Below, one piece after another: positions 27,746-39,761 of a stretch of 64,000 nt of DNA (within the stretch, counting starts at the first letter, position 1; the number at the start of each line of letters is the position of its first letter). The notes below the pieces were generated by a model. The model was given only the letters and a program-made list of their open reading frames with translations, made no database searches and was not told the DNA's origin. The DNA is taken from assembly GCF_954871325.1 (NCBI RefSeq), contig NC_088775.1, forward strand, positions 63,093,561 through 63,157,560, read 5' to 3'. The position numbers were made by a program, and so were the translations under genes. Source of the DNA: Gordionus sp. m RMFG-2023 (Eukaryota > Nematomorpha > Gordioida > Chordodea > Parachordodidae).

Positions 27746-29387
27746 AATGTTTTTTTATAAAAAAAGATACTTACAACGTCAAGAGATGAATTTCCATCTA
27801 TTGTTAATTGAGGTAGGTTTAAGATATCTTTCGCTCCAGCTGCTGCTAATTTCATCGTAGCATTGAGGGAGGTTATAGGATGTAATACAAAATCATCTAT
27901 TCTTATTGGAAGACTTTTATTAGCAAGTATTCTATTTTTAATATTATTAAAGTTCCTCTCCGATGAAGCACTTGACGCTGTGATGTTTGCATTTTTATAA
28001 TATCTGACCATAATCGCAGTTCACAAGGGTAATAGTTTTAGAAGGTGTAAAATTGGGGTAATTATATCAGGTAGATATTAAAGATTGTCATGATCTCCTT
28101 GATCTTCTAACGTATTTTTAGCCTCTTTTAGAAGATCAGAATCCTATTGCGCGAATTTATTATTAGCTGATTGGGAATCAATGAAATAATCGATATCATA
28201 TAAGAGCTCCTCAATTTTATCATTCTCCTTTTCTGGTTGATTTTCTGAAAAGTCTATATTAAGATTTCCAAAGGCAAATTTTTCTTTAAGCCAACTTTTT
28301 GCGATTTCACATTGAGTAATTTCTTTAGGATTGTGAATATTATTTCCTTCTGGCTCACTTAATGCTATAACAAATATTGAATATAAAGTTTTTCGAAGAT
28401 TTTCAATATCCTCTGCTATTATCATTTGGCCTACGGCCCTTATATAAAATTCCCTTATACGACGTGATTTTCCTTTAAGACATTTCCACGTTGTTACTAA
28501 TTTTATTGTGTGAGCCACATCACATCGGATATAACAACGTGGATTTTTTATTGATGAGGGATTAAAAATAAAGTAATGGTAGGCCATTATATAATTATTT
28601 TAGGATGAATATTCTGTAAAGGCAATGTAAACAGCCGATAACAAGGCAAGTGACATGTGGGTTATTATTTCATTGGGCACTGTGGCTCCATCTCGTATCC
28701 AAAATTTTAGCCAAATGGCTATACTATCTATATCATGCCTTTCGGAAAGCATGTTACACACCGAGTAATGTTGTTTGAGGATTTCTCACAGCAATATCAT
28801 ATAAGAATATAGGAACGGATTTTTTTCCAAACGGTCTATCAATATTGCGTACCACACCACCAGTGGCATCTATAGATATTTTTGAATATGTTTTTACACA
28901 ATAAGCTTTATAAACTTGCATTTGCTCCCTACTCCAATAATGGACATAAAATCTGTCTAAACCTATATTCGAATAGAGTTAATATATGGTATCGTGTTTT
29001 TTGCCAATGCTAATGCGAAAATTGGATCTTCGTCGTAGCGATTTGCCATAACGGCCATAGATTTGGCTTTTCTAATAACCTCGGTTGAGGGTAGATGAGC
29101 GGGCTCTCTCTCACCGAATTTCATAAATTTACTTGCTAATTCAGTAAGAAAGACACTGCAAGGTGAGTTGGTTTTAATAATTTCATTTACAAAATTTTCC
29201 CGTGTCTCGCCGGCTAACCTCCCTTTTTTATTCAGCTCATGACCTTCTCTAAATTGGCCTTTATAAACGCATTTCACTATAACTCTCTGTTCCAACTCCG
29301 GACGTACAAGAATAATCGCTTTTAAATTAGATTTACAATTGAATAAGTAATTCCGAGTTGATATTTTTTTTAATAGGTGCCATGTCT
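27733..29387 (-). pseudogene. Degraded DDE transposase with hAT-like C-terminus
   Basis: The minus strand carries a transposase fossil running from about 29,387 down to 27,733. In order it shows an N-terminal block (VKCVYKGQFREGHELNKKGR), a first catalytic-type Asp in SISIDATGG-like context (KISIDATGGVV, about 28,860), SERHDIDSIAIWLKFW (about 28,720), SLALLSA (about 28,650), a CYIRCDVAHTIKL block (about 28,520), and a C-terminal ITASSASSERNFNNIKNRIL resembling the hAT dimerisation motif. Similar proteins are found in insects and cnidarians (from memory of the family; not searched). At least five stops or frame changes interrupt it. The residue before SLALL, where this family has Asp as I recall it, reads His-Met here. 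No matching terminal repeat was found on the 29.4-kb side. Confidence 0.75.
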
Positions 29388-29389
29388 TA

Positions 29390-30077
29390 AAAAAAAATAT
29401 ATTTTTTAAAAATTTTATATAGGTTATCGGTCTACCGATGCAATAAAATGTAAACCGGTAAAAATTATATGTATCTTCTTTACAGCACAGGATTAAATTA
29501 TAATTTCAGTAATATATCTTAATAATTTTAAAGGAAATTTAGTTCTATATTAATTGGGCTCAGGTAAAAAGGAAATAAAAATAAGAACAAGTTTTAGGAA
29601 CGGAATCATTGTAATATTTTTATAAATAAATTTTAATTGTTAGCCACTATAAAAGATCAAATCCGGTATTTAAAATTATTTAATGAACCTAATTTTTAAT
29701 AAATTTGATATTATTATACTCATAAAACTTTGCAAAATTATAAGAGTTTTTAAACTTTGCTATAAAATTTAATTTACATAATAATGATTATATATTTTAA
29801 TAAAATTTTAAAATCTATCATGTAAAAATCTTTTAAATAATATCAAAATTATATTTTTTATAAAAGTGAAAACTTTGTCCTACATGCCCCAAATAGCGGG
29901 GTGAAACGATATACTTCAAGAGGTTTCCTAAATCACTGGTTTAGGCCAAAATAAATTGGATAGCATATTTATTTAATAATAAAGATACGTATATAATAAT
30001 TTAAATGTTCAAAATATCTTACTTGTAAATTGAAGCTAAATATAAAAAATTTCAATTACGACAAAATGGCATGCAGA
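29390..30077. repeat. Dispersed repeat, copy 1
   Basis: Two blocks here recur at 38.86-39.45 kb. One runs 29,705-29,830 (starting ACTCATAAAACTTTGC). The other runs 29,863-30,060 and includes ATAGCGGGGTGA, TTTCCTAAA and GATACGTATATAATAATTT. In the second copy the two blocks occur in the opposite order, which suggests pieces of a longer or circularly permuted repeat. No coding capacity is visible. Confidence 0.7.
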
Positions 30078-31645
30078 CAGGCGCGTACGCAGGAATTTGG
30101 TTTGGGGGAAGGGGGGGGATAATAAATTTTTTTAAGAAATAATATTTTTAATTAAAAATACTAAGCATAAATTTATTAGGATTAATAACTTTTCTAATAC
30201 ACAATTTTAAACTAATGTGAATTAAAAAAATTATATATATAAACCGGCATTTAAATGTGAATCATAAAATATAAAGTGAATATAACCCACGATATGAATC
30301 ACCTAAAAGACCCAAAATTGAAATTTGAATTTTTTGAGCTTCTAAAATATATAAAGTATAAAAAATTTAAATGTTGTAAATATAAATTAATACATAAAAA
30401 GTTTCTTAGGAATAATTGTATTTTGTATGTTTTGAGCTAATTTTTCAATTATCAATCCTTGCTTGGCGTTAAATGTCTATGAATATTCAAAAGATCCAAA
30501 TCATTCAATCTACTTTCAGATGTTGTATTTCATAGGTATGTTTTTCACAGACTTGCAGGCCCGGCCCCTGAGCCGGACCGTATTTTAATTTTTTTAAATA
30601 TACCCGGGCCGGGCTCGTAATTTTTTTTTAAAAACACCCGGGCTGGGCCTGAACATTTTTTAAGAAAAAATATCCGAGCCGAGTTGTATATTTTAAAGCC
30701 AAATATTTGAAATCGCCATTATTAGCTATAAATATCAAAAATAAATATAATTTATTTTAAAAAATTCGGGCTAAGCCAGCCGGGCCGGGCCTGAAAATTT
30801 TTTTAAAAAAAACCCGGGCCGGAAAAAATTTTAAAATAAAATCTGGGCCTGGTCCTGCAAATGGTACCTCTGCAAGGCTCTGTTATTCTTCTTAAAAAAG
30901 TGAATGTTCTCTCATTAGTTTACTAAAGAGCTGCTAATATATATATAACCATTTTAATAATTGGGAGTATAATCTAAAATGTGTTTGAAATAAAAAGCAT
31001 CCATAGCATTTTTTGGGACTGTATCAACCATAGTTAATCTTGTAATTATAGTTATTCAGCTAATAAGGCATCATAAGATATTTTAACATCTCCATGATAA
31101 AAATATAACAAATATTTATATTTTTTTTCTATCACCATATGAAAAAGGTTGGGAGAGGGGACATTTGTTTTATAATACTCTTCTACTGATCCTATATTAA
31201 TTTTTTGATGATGAGCTTGCTTGCTTCAAGTCGAGGGGGACAAATATTTAACACGTATAGCTCTGCTTTTGACTCAACAATAACATATAAAATATGAAAA
31301 TCTTCAACAACACTAGCTCTATTTCCTTGAGTTCTAATAAAATGCTCTCCGCTATTCTCATCTTCTTAATCAAGTCAATGTTATGTTTTTAAAAGTATTA
31401 CATAAAATAGTTGTATAATTAAATAATTCATTCTAATGAGAAAAAAAATTTGGAATAAGTATTGAATCCAATAATTTTCTTGCTTCTGAGGAAATATTTA
31501 TTTCAAGCCATTGTGATATTTCAGTAATAGCATTAATAATCAGCTCTTCTAACTCCAAAATAGCTGTTACTGTGACGGAGACTCGATCTCGTTGGACAAG
31601 CTTGCAATTTAATTTAACAACACTCAGCCTAGAATTAAAAACAAA
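30078..31645 (-). mobile_element. hAT transposon fossil (52-kDa-repressor-like family)
   Basis: The element's 3' end is the hAT-type terminus CAGGCGCGTACGCAGG at 30,078, followed by G-rich sequence. Reading the minus strand inward gives the C-terminal hAT dimerisation remnant KTYL-NTTSESRLNDLDLLNI (about 30,480-30,545). After a nested MITE come GSVEEYYKTNV (about 31,190) and, further upstream, QRDRVSVTVTAILELEELII (about 31,560). This order matches hAT transposases of the THAP0/52-kDa repressor type. The coding region is broken in several places and the N-terminal half and the opposite terminal repeat were not found, so the element looks truncated. Ordering and terminus are seen directly; the family assignment rests on motif recall. 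Confidence 0.7.
30548..30882. mobile_element. hobo-like hAT MITE nested in hAT fossil
   Basis: This short GC-punctuated element has ends CAGACTTGCAGGCCCGGCC and, reversed, CAGAGCCTTGCAGAGG, close to the hobo/hAT end pattern. Inside are repeated CCCGGGCCGGG-like islands separated by A/T runs. It sits inside the hAT coding remnant, splitting RSF-type sequence from KTYL. A clear 8-bp target duplication is not preserved. It is related to the elements at 35,451, 44,735 and 47,530. Confidence 0.65.
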
Positions 31646-31827
31646 AACTCCAACAATAAATTTTTAAGCAAAATATACCTGTTAACATATTCATTATTAA
31701 GTTAAAACTCTTTTTAGAACCTTCGATATTTAAAATATATTTTTTTTAATTTTATATATTTTTATATGCTGTTTTAATATTAGTATTTTTATAATTAAAT
31801 TCTAATGAATAATGATTATTCTTTTAT

Positions 31828-32025
31828 TTGTAAAAAAATACTTATTTAACTAGTACTTTTTATTAGATTTTGCCTTGATTATTTGGTAAGTTAACTATTG
31901 TAAAAAACACTTATTTAACTAGTTCTTTTATTTCATTTTGCTTTGATTATTTGGTAAGTTAACCATTGTAAAAAAACATTTATTTAACTAGTTCTTTTAA
32001 TTTCATTTGTCTTTGATTTTTTATA
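31828..32025. repeat. ~70-bp tandem repeat, about 2.8 copies
   Basis: Copies begin at about 31,830, 31,900 and 31,968 with TGTAAAAAA, and share CTTATTTAACTAGT and TTGATTATTTGGTAAGTTAA. The third copy is incomplete. There is no coding potential. Confidence 0.85.
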
Positions 32026-32500
32026 TATATATTCTAATTTTTGTATAATATGTTTTGAAAAAGTCAGTTATACTAAAATAAAAATATTATTTTTACAAAT
32101 TCTCTAAAAGGAACCATAAAGAAAAATTTAGAAATCCTCATTTGATGATCATTATAAATGATCTTAGAATAAAACAAATTATAGATAATTTAAACGAAAG
32201 ATCTTAGAATATAATTAAGCACATCTTAGAAAAAAAATCAAAATACTATTTTTATTTTGTTTTTAACGATGATTGACGGAAACAGACTGATTTTCGAAAT
32301 TTGTCAGGTTTACCAAAAAAGATGTCCTACACTAACCGAAAATAAAAGTCCCCGTTTTGAATAGTAAATCGAGAATGCGAAAAGCAACCTGAATATTTGG
32401 AAGTAACAATTTTTTTTATTGATGAAAAACCAACAATTTATTATTATAATGATTTTATTACTAATATATCTTTCTAAACATTTCAATTCCAAATTTGAAA
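32026..32500. other. AT-rich DNA, nothing recognised
   Basis: A small open frame on the minus strand here is low-complexity and shows no domain. I see no reason to call it a gene. Confidence 0.5.
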
Positions 32501-32820
32501 TATTATATGCAATTTGAATTATTTATTTAATAAACATCTATATTTTTCTGATAATAATTTCAATAAATTACCTAAACCTTTATATACTAGTCATGAATTC
32601 TTGAACTCAATAAATCCAGTTATTTATGATGCAGTTATAATTAATAATAACGATATTGTTTTTGATTGAACTATTTCTAATTCAAAATGGATATGTTGAA
32701 TTTATGTTATTCATTGGTTTCCCTATAAATTCTACAACTAACTATTTGTTTTATGGCTGTAAAAAAACCTTTTGTGGCCTTTTATTGCTCAAGAAACTAG
32801 TATATTATAGCTTAAAAAAT

Positions 32821-33646
32821 CCAGGGATCCAAGCCGAATCCTAAACTGGAATTAACTTATTATTTACAGAACCTGAACTGTTAAACTGAACCTCTAAAAA
32901 TATTTGTTAATTGGTTTTACCAACTCTTTTATAGTATATATAATTTTTGATTGATAGTATCAGTAAGTTTTTCCTGATATTTTTTTATACTATTATTTAA
33001 CCCTGCCAACCACCCTGGTTAGCATATGGAAGTGTTCTCAGCAGGGATGCCTCCTAAAAAGGGGTTTGGGTTCTAGTTCAATGATATATCTCTGAACCCG
33101 GTTTGGGTTCAGAGGGGCTATGATCTGGAAAAAATAAAGACTTATTTAGTAAAAATAAGGGAAGCATCAGTCTTTATAAAATAATTTTTACCAAAAATGT
33201 TTTTATATTAAAAATTAAAAAAAACTATATTATATTAAATAATTTGCATGTTATCTATATAATTTTATTTATGTTATTTTTAATATATTTTTTAAAATAA
33301 ATAAAAATTTAATATTTAATAAAAAGTTATTGAACCCTGAGCCTTAAATTTAAAAAAAGGGTTCAGATTTGGGTTCAATAAAATATTGAGGGATTCTGGT
33401 TCACAGCCATAAAATTTATTCCTTCTCCTTAAAAATATAATTTGACAGAAGAAAATATTTTAATTGTAATATTTTTTGGGGCTGGTTCAATATATACAAT
33501 TTTAATAAGGTTTTGTATAAACATTTGAACCTTTTAAAGGTTCAAACCTGTCTGATATTATTTTTTCTTAAAAACTGGACCTGACTGGTGAATCATTAGC
33601 TTTGTCTAAACCTGAACTGAAATATATGTTACAGTTCAGATCCCTG
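32821..33646. mobile_element. hAT-like MITE cluster (CAGGGAT ends)
   Basis: The outer ends read CAGGGATCCAAGCC (32,822) and, reversed, CAGGGATCTGAACTG (ending 33,646). Flanking octamers TAAAAAAT and TAAAAAGA are a possible decayed target duplication. A second CAGGGATG end at 33,041 and several GGGTTCAGATTTGGGTTC-type repeats inside suggest one element nested in a relative. A related fragment is at 38,428. Borders of the inner element are uncertain. Confidence 0.55.
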
Positions 33647-34689
33647 TAAAAAGATAACATATGATGACCATTTTTACGTATCTATGAATTATGAAAAATC
33701 ATTTATCAAATTATATTTTAGCAAATTTAATGCAATTATTTATAAAGGAATTAAAGTTTTGTTAATTCCTCAATTAAATTCTACAAATTCCTTAAAATTT
33801 TAATATTCACTTTCTACAAACTTATATGATTTTATAATTAAAATTTATTAAAATATACCTTCAAAATAATTCCATTCAAAGTAATATGGGCATTAATTAC
33901 TGATAAATAGAATATATTATTCTATTCAAGGAATCGCATTAGAAAAAATTAATTTAGAATGATATAAATAAATTATATATTTGCCAAATGAATATATTTT
34001 ACATATTGTAACTGGGAACTATAATGCATTAGGTTTATTAACCATTATTCTAAATTTACCAGAGAAATGATTACTATGATATTTTATGAATTGGATAAAA
34101 AAAAAATAAAAATACAACTTTTTCTTTCATTGAATGAAGGCTTGTTATTTGGCATCTTTATAATTAAGTAATAAAAATTTTATTTTGAGGAACTTGTTGA
34201 GTTTGACCAAGAAAATTTTTTGATTGAAATTGTTATATTTCAATATAACTACTCTTGAGAAAAATATAATTTAAACAAATATTGTTTTTAGACAGAAATC
34301 AGTGGCGTATATAAGGGGCCATAACCACCGAAAAAAAATTTTTTTAATAAAAAAAAAATTTCATTCTTATTGCGAATAATTTTATTTAAAAAACGGTTTC
34401 ATTTTATAAACAAAATTATATACGATATGAAAATGAAATATATTTAAAAAACAAATAAGAATTTATAATTAATTATAACATGGTTTAAAAATATATATTA
34501 AATAACAATAAAAATATATTGTAAATTTTTTCTGGCATAGAAAAATTCGATATTTATAAATTTCATAATAAAATTTATATTGTTAAACTAATTAGATAGC
34601 TTTTAAAATTTTAATTAATTTTTAAATAAAAGAATAATCATTTAATTTGGTAAATGTAATGAGAAAGTAAAGGTGATCGCTAATATGTT

Positions 34690-35304
34690 TGGGATTAAAA
34701 ATTTTAAACCTAGAGTAGTTTCTAGATAGTCCAATCGCTTAAATATTGATGCATCTACGATTTAGGATTTTTATAAAATAAATATTTTACTCCCCTAATT
34801 TATACATTCTTATTTCAATTAAAGTAAAGATTTATTAGTCACAATTTTATTATAAACAGCTTTTATTTTCTTTTGCCGGGTGAGTCAATACACTTGAAAG
34901 TGAGAAGATATTAAGAAAATCTCAGAGTTTTATTCTAATGAATTATCAGGATCGTATGATAAGTTACTTTGTGATGTCGAATTTTGGTATAAAAATTTTG
35001 ACAGAATAGAGTACTCTTTGAGATCAAAAAATGCTCCCTTTCCATGTGTCATTGCACTTTAGATTCCATGCCTAATATCAAAACATTGCTTTTTATTTTA
35101 GCTACCTTACCGATTAGCACCTGCACTCATGGAAGGTCTTTTTCAACTTTGAAAAGGTTAGAAACCTATTTAAGAAATAGCACCTGTGAAAGCCGCTTTA
35201 ATAGATTCGCAATATTAAATATTTATAAGGAGATTATTCTAGATAAAAATTTGATTCTAGATGAATTAGTAAAATCTCAGAGAAAAGTAGACCTCTCTTT
35301 ATAA
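34690..35304 (+). pseudogene. hAT transposase C-terminal remnant (copy A)
   Basis: The longest clean stretch, 35,044-35,304, reads through PNIKTLLFILATLPISTCTH, RSFSTLKRLETYLRN and ILNIYKEIILDKN. This is the hAT C-terminal dimerisation region as found in 52-kDa-repressor-like transposases. His-Gly replaces the usual Ala-Glu before RSFS. The 350 bp upstream show the preceding conserved blocks in broken frames. The remnant lies wholly inside copy A and cannot encode an active enzyme. Confidence 0.85.
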
Positions 35305-35450
35305 ATTCAAATCATAAAATTGCTATATTATTTTAATATGTTCTTAGTCATAAAATTTTTATATTCAAAACGTAATTATGATGAATTCTTAGTCATAATA
35401 TTTATATATTATACTATTTTTAATAAAAATATTGCATTTGCAATAAGAAT

Positions 35451-35790
35451 TAGTGATCTGCATTGAGCCTAATTTTTCAAGCCCGGCCCGAAATTATTTT
35501 AAAAAAGTTTTGCATGCCCTAACCCGAAATTTTTTTTAGAAAGTTTTGTCGGCCTGGCCCTAATTTATTAAAATATAGAAATTCATTTTTATAATTACTC
35601 AAAATATTATGTTATAAGGCGTCTAGTTTTTACAAATAAAATCAAATATTTATTTTACATAAAAAATTTAACATAAAATTGATATATTTAAAAAAAATTC
35701 TTAGTCCCGACCCAACCTGGCCCGAATTTTTTTAAAAATATTAGGCTCTACCCAGCCCGAACCCGATTTTTCTACTTTTGCAGATCTCTA
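35451..35790. mobile_element. hobo-like MITE nested in hAT copy A
   Basis: The 340-bp element has ends TAGTGATCTGCATTGAGCC and, reversed, TAGAGATCTGCAAAAGTAG. It is flanked by a perfect 8-bp duplication ATAAGAAT (35,443-35,450 and 35,791-35,798). It contains GCCCGGCCCG-type islands in an A/T background. The same insertion with the same duplication is present in copy B at 47,530. Confidence 0.9.
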
Positions 35791-36850
35791 ATAAGAATTA
35801 TTTATGTTTTAGTAATATACTCATTTGTATTAATTATAATTATAAATTAGACTTTTTTAAATACCGTATAAGAATTACTCATATTTTATTGTAATCTTTT
35901 TTTTTTAAATATAATTATTTAGAATAAATTTTTAATATAATCTGTATAAAATTTATACATTTTGAAATTTATTTTATCGTATATTATCATTAAAATAAAT
36001 ACATAGTTAAATAAAGGGGTGTTATTTATACTAAAGTATTTTAATAATAAATACAATCTATAATGAAATTCTCTGCAATGCAAAAATTTAATTAAAATAT
36101 TTATTTTTAACATAGAATAAGATATATTGAGTGATCATAAAAAATGGGAGGTTGGGGGGGGGGCGATCTTTTTCTTCTTTCTACACCGAATGCATAGAAT
36201 TAATTTACAATTGACTACACATTGATAAAATTGTTTAGAATAATGCTTTCAGTTGTGTATTAATCATAAATTTGGCCAAAATTTTGTTACTAATATTTTT
36301 TTCATTTATGCTAGTTACTATAGTAAATAGACACTAATTAAGCACAAAATATTGGCAAATTTTTAAAATGCAGTTTGTGAAGCCTCGAAAAAAATTTAAC
36401 CCCCCCCCCTCTCCATGGATCAATCTTGGCTATGCCACTGACAGAAATGAAGAATTTGATATTAGATTTTATACCACAATGATAATAGATGCATCTGATG
36501 TAGAATTGTTTAAATATTATTTAGATGAAGAAACTAAAACCATATTAAATAATGGGCTGATTAAGCACTCATTTATCATAAAATTGTTTTGCAAAAATGA
36601 TTTTTTTTTTCACCCTCAACTTATATTAATTTATATACCAATTTTAATCTCACATCTTTACTAAATCAAAAAGATGCTGAAATGTACATATCTCAAAATA
36701 TGAGGATTTATCCATTACAAAATCTATGTAACATCTGCACTTACAAGATTTTAAATATATGGGTTGGTTGCCCTCCATTAAGTAGATTATTCATTTATTC
36801 TATTATAAATATCTTGATAATATAGTATTGGAAAACAATCACTACAATTT

Positions 36851-37600
36851 TAATATTATAAAATCTTATGTATTCAAGATACTTTCTATTTAATTCTAAA
36901 ATATCAATAGATCCTGAGTACTTTTAAGGTGGCTTTAACTGGAAATTTTACATCAGTCATCGACATATATTTCCCTCAGCAGTATCCATAACAAAACTCT
37001 AAAAATGTTTCAGAAGTAAAATACATTTTAATTCCAATGGTTGTACATAAAGAAATTACATGACTAACTTTGCATGTAATATACAATAGTGAAAATATCA
37101 CAAAAACAATTTTAAGAAAATTGGGTAATAACAACTTGCGTAGTTATAATGAGAATAAAGATTTGGATACCTATATCCATTTGTTTATATATACATTCCC
37201 AGTTGTGAAACATAGATGAGCTATTTAACCTGAATTCAAATTATACTGAGCTACCAAGAGGTGGATCAATATTAACCATATAAATAAATTTACATTTTAC
37301 ATACAGATAATAGATGAAACTGTCACCTTTTGATGAATTGTTTGGTTTTTTGCATCTATATTAGTGAATCAAATGTTATTGACATCAATAACACAAAAGA
37401 TCTGCCAATCAATACAAAATCATTCAATAAGAATATATTGAGTCGGTAACAAGATAATATGATGATCTTATATTATCGTTATTAAAGAGTTGTCAATTTT
37501 ATATTGCATGGATGTCAACATTATTTATTTTTAATTAGAACAATATCAAACCTATTAGTGCATTTATTCAATTAAGTATTGAGTGGTGTTATCACAATGA
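36851..37600. other. AT-rich DNA, nothing recognised
   Basis: I find no coding frame or repeat I can support in this stretch. Confidence 0.5.
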
Positions 37601-38130
37601 ATTTAATTAGATATTTATATTAAGGCTATGCCGATATTAAATATAGGATCGGCATCAATATTTATAGTTTTAAAAAATATCAAATCGGGCTGATATTTTT
37701 TTATTGTTTTTGATTATTTTATGATATTTTATTCTATAAATAATTTCATTATAATGAATTAATGAGAGTAATTAAAATGTAATTTATTTGTGGTTTATTT
37801 TTTGTTAATTATTTGCAATAAGGAAAGGATTTCAAAATTTCTAACGAGTCACATTGCTAGTTTTGTTAAACGGCTCAATTTAGCCAATTTTTGAAAGCGG
37901 TTAACTTACTATTTTGGATAAAATTAAAGTACTCAAGCTTATTTATTTTGCTAAAATCTTGATTTAGCCTTTTTTTAAAATTGACCAAATGTTGCTATTT
38001 AGCAACACTACCCAATTAACATAATTAAAATAATCATTTTTATTTAATTAAATTGTCTGTTATATCCAGAGATGCACTGCACCCCATATTCAATATCGAT
38101 ATAAGGTTGTCCAATAAAAATGAACTTGAG
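37601..38130. other. Possible degraded MITE sequence
   Basis: Short inverted words GCCGATATTAAAT and GGATCGGCATC (about 37,629-37,655) and a hAT-like end CAGAGATGCACTGCACC (38,068) suggest old MITE debris. No target duplications or full borders could be found. Confidence 0.3.
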
Positions 38131-38427
38131 TTAAATCGCGATTTAACTAATCCCGTTTTTTTAAAAAAAAATCAGTGATTCAATATTAATAAAATTCTAT
38201 TTACAGCATTTGATCAAAATACTTAATATGAAGAAAGACAAAGACTTATTATTTTAGAATTAAATAATTTTTATATGAAAAATACTATTATTTATTAGAT
38301 AAAAAAAATACTTGATTTATTTTGTATTTATTTTTTTCAATTTTTAACATTATTAATTGTTTTGTATAATTCTAATCTCGATATAGTGAGAAATTATTTA
38401 ATATTCTTAAAAAATAGCTTGTTAAAT

Positions 38428-38640
38428 TCAGGACTGTAAACCCTCCTTCTAAAAAAGGATTCTTGGTTCAGTGGAATATCTCTGAATTATGTTCGGGTTC
38501 AGGGTTTGCAGTTTTGAAAAATGAAGACTTATAAAATTAAGTAAAAATAACAGAAACATCAATTTTTTTAAATTTATTTTACTATATTTAGCATTTACTA
38601 CAATAAAATAATATTCTATTTGTTTTTTAAAATTTTATAA
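38428..38640. repeat. Fragment related to the 33.0-33.6 kb MITE
   Basis: Shares the ordered words CCT-CTAAAAA-GG, GGTTCA, ATATCTCTGAA, GGGTTCAG and GAAGACTTAT with 33,041-33,160. Only the left part of the element is recognisable. Confidence 0.65.
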
Positions 38641-38859
38641 GAGAATTATCACGATACCAAAATCTAGATTTTAAATTAAAGGATCGATTTTATATGCCTA
38701 TTTGACAGTGCGTTGCTATTTTTCATGTAGACTGAGGTTAGTCGAACCGATTTTTACAAAATTGGCTATAGCTCCTGGTTTTTTTAGATAATATAAAAAA
38801 TAATATATGATTAGATACCTAAAACTATACTCTATAAAGGTGCCTTATAAAGATTTTTA

Positions 38860-39620
38860 AGAGTTCAACCATTTTTAAAAAATTTTATTTTTTGTAAAAG
38901 TGAAAATTTTGTCCAACAAGCTTCAATAGCGGGGTGAGGCAAACCATTTCAAGGGGCTTCCTAAACATTGGTGTTTTTAGGGCCATAATAATTTGAAAAT
39001 TTTTATTTATTAATAATGATACGTATATAATAATTTTATTGTTCAAAATATCATAATACTTATAAATTAAAGCTAATAATATAAAATTTTAACGTAATTT
39101 TGGTTAATTTAATAAACTTTTTGGACATAAAAAAAATAAGGATCTTAAGGAGAGATTGTGATTTCTTAGCATAAATCCTAAATACCAATCATAAACAGCC
39201 ATTAAATTGCTTTTTCAAGATTTTAAAATTTTTTCCATTATCTGCCATAATTGACGTGCATGGTTTAGCAAGCCCTGCTGGCTCTAAAATGACAAATGAT
39301 TGAAATAATATCTAAACATAATAAATACTCATAAAACTTTCCCAAATTAAAGAAGAGTGTTTAAACTTTGCTATAAAATTTAATTTACATGTAAATGAAT
39401 ATATATTTTAATAAAAATTAAAATTCTGTCATGAAACTTTCAAAAATTTTATCAAAATTTTATCTTAAATAAAATTTTTTAATAATTAATTATTTCAAAA
39501 GATTTTTTGTCTAAAGTTGTAAACTAATAAAATTATATTAGGATAAAAAAAAAATTAAAATGAGATTAAGTGGTTTGCCAAGCCCCGGGGTTTACCTAAC
39601 CCCAGTCTCCCCTACTCAAT
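38860..39620. repeat. Dispersed repeat, copy 2, with GGGGAGA-type end
   Basis: 38,891-39,100 matches 29,863-30,060 and 39,318-39,440 matches 29,705-29,830, in swapped order. On the minus strand the far end (about 39,620 downwards) reads GAGTAGGGGAGACTGGGGTT, which resembles the left end of the element at 58,349. The two may belong to the same terminal-sequence family. Confidence 0.6.
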
Positions 39621-39761
39621 ATTGGTATTTGCATTTAATTGTTTAAAAGAAAACTTTCCTAAAGGATTTCTAAGTTTGGCTAACCATATTTCATATTTTT
39701 ATTATTTCATCTGAAAACATAATTTTATTAAAAGGGTTAGATGTAGTTTGGAATTTAGTGG

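Larger units (their letters stand above)
34300..36440 (+). mobile_element. Non-autonomous hAT copy A (CAGTGGCGTA ends)
   Basis: The left end CAGTGGCGTATATAAGGGG and the reversed right end CAGTGGCATAGCCAAG form inverted termini. A perfect 8-bp duplication, ACAGAAAT, lies at 34,292-34,299 and 36,441-36,448, diagnostic of hAT insertion. The body carries only the C-terminal part of a hAT transposase (about 34,690-35,304): a degraded block corresponding to NRLNIDAST and SFYFLLP, then LPISTCTHGRSFSTLKRLET and AILNIYKEIILD. The N-terminal and catalytic regions are absent, so this is an internally deleted copy. A hobo-like MITE is nested at 35,451. A C tract next to the right end is shorter than in copy B. 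Confidence 0.9.
32501..36850 (+). pseudogene. Possible decayed host gene split by two transposons
   Basis: Three stretches on the plus strand read more like protein than like background. They are 32,540-32,815 (includes LYTSHEFLNSINPVIYDAVI), 33,655-34,290 (DDHFYVSMNYEKSFIKLYF, IYLPNEYILHIVTGNYNALG, ELVEFDQENFLIEIVIFQ) and 36,441-36,830 (EEFDIRFYTTMIIDASDVEL, MRIYPLQNLCNICTYKIL). A MITE lies between the first two and a 2.1-kb hAT copy between the last two, so the pieces could be one locus. PLQNLC is reminiscent of a SOCS-box start, but this is weak. Several stretches are interrupted, with TGA often where Trp would fit. That could mean G-to-A decay, or an insertion of mitochondrial origin. I do not recognise the product. 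Confidence 0.25.

Noticed and set aside
32656-32844. 62-residue plus-strand open frame
   Set aside because: It runs across the left border of a MITE at 32,821, so its end cannot be a real protein; the part before the border is included in the tentative decayed gene.
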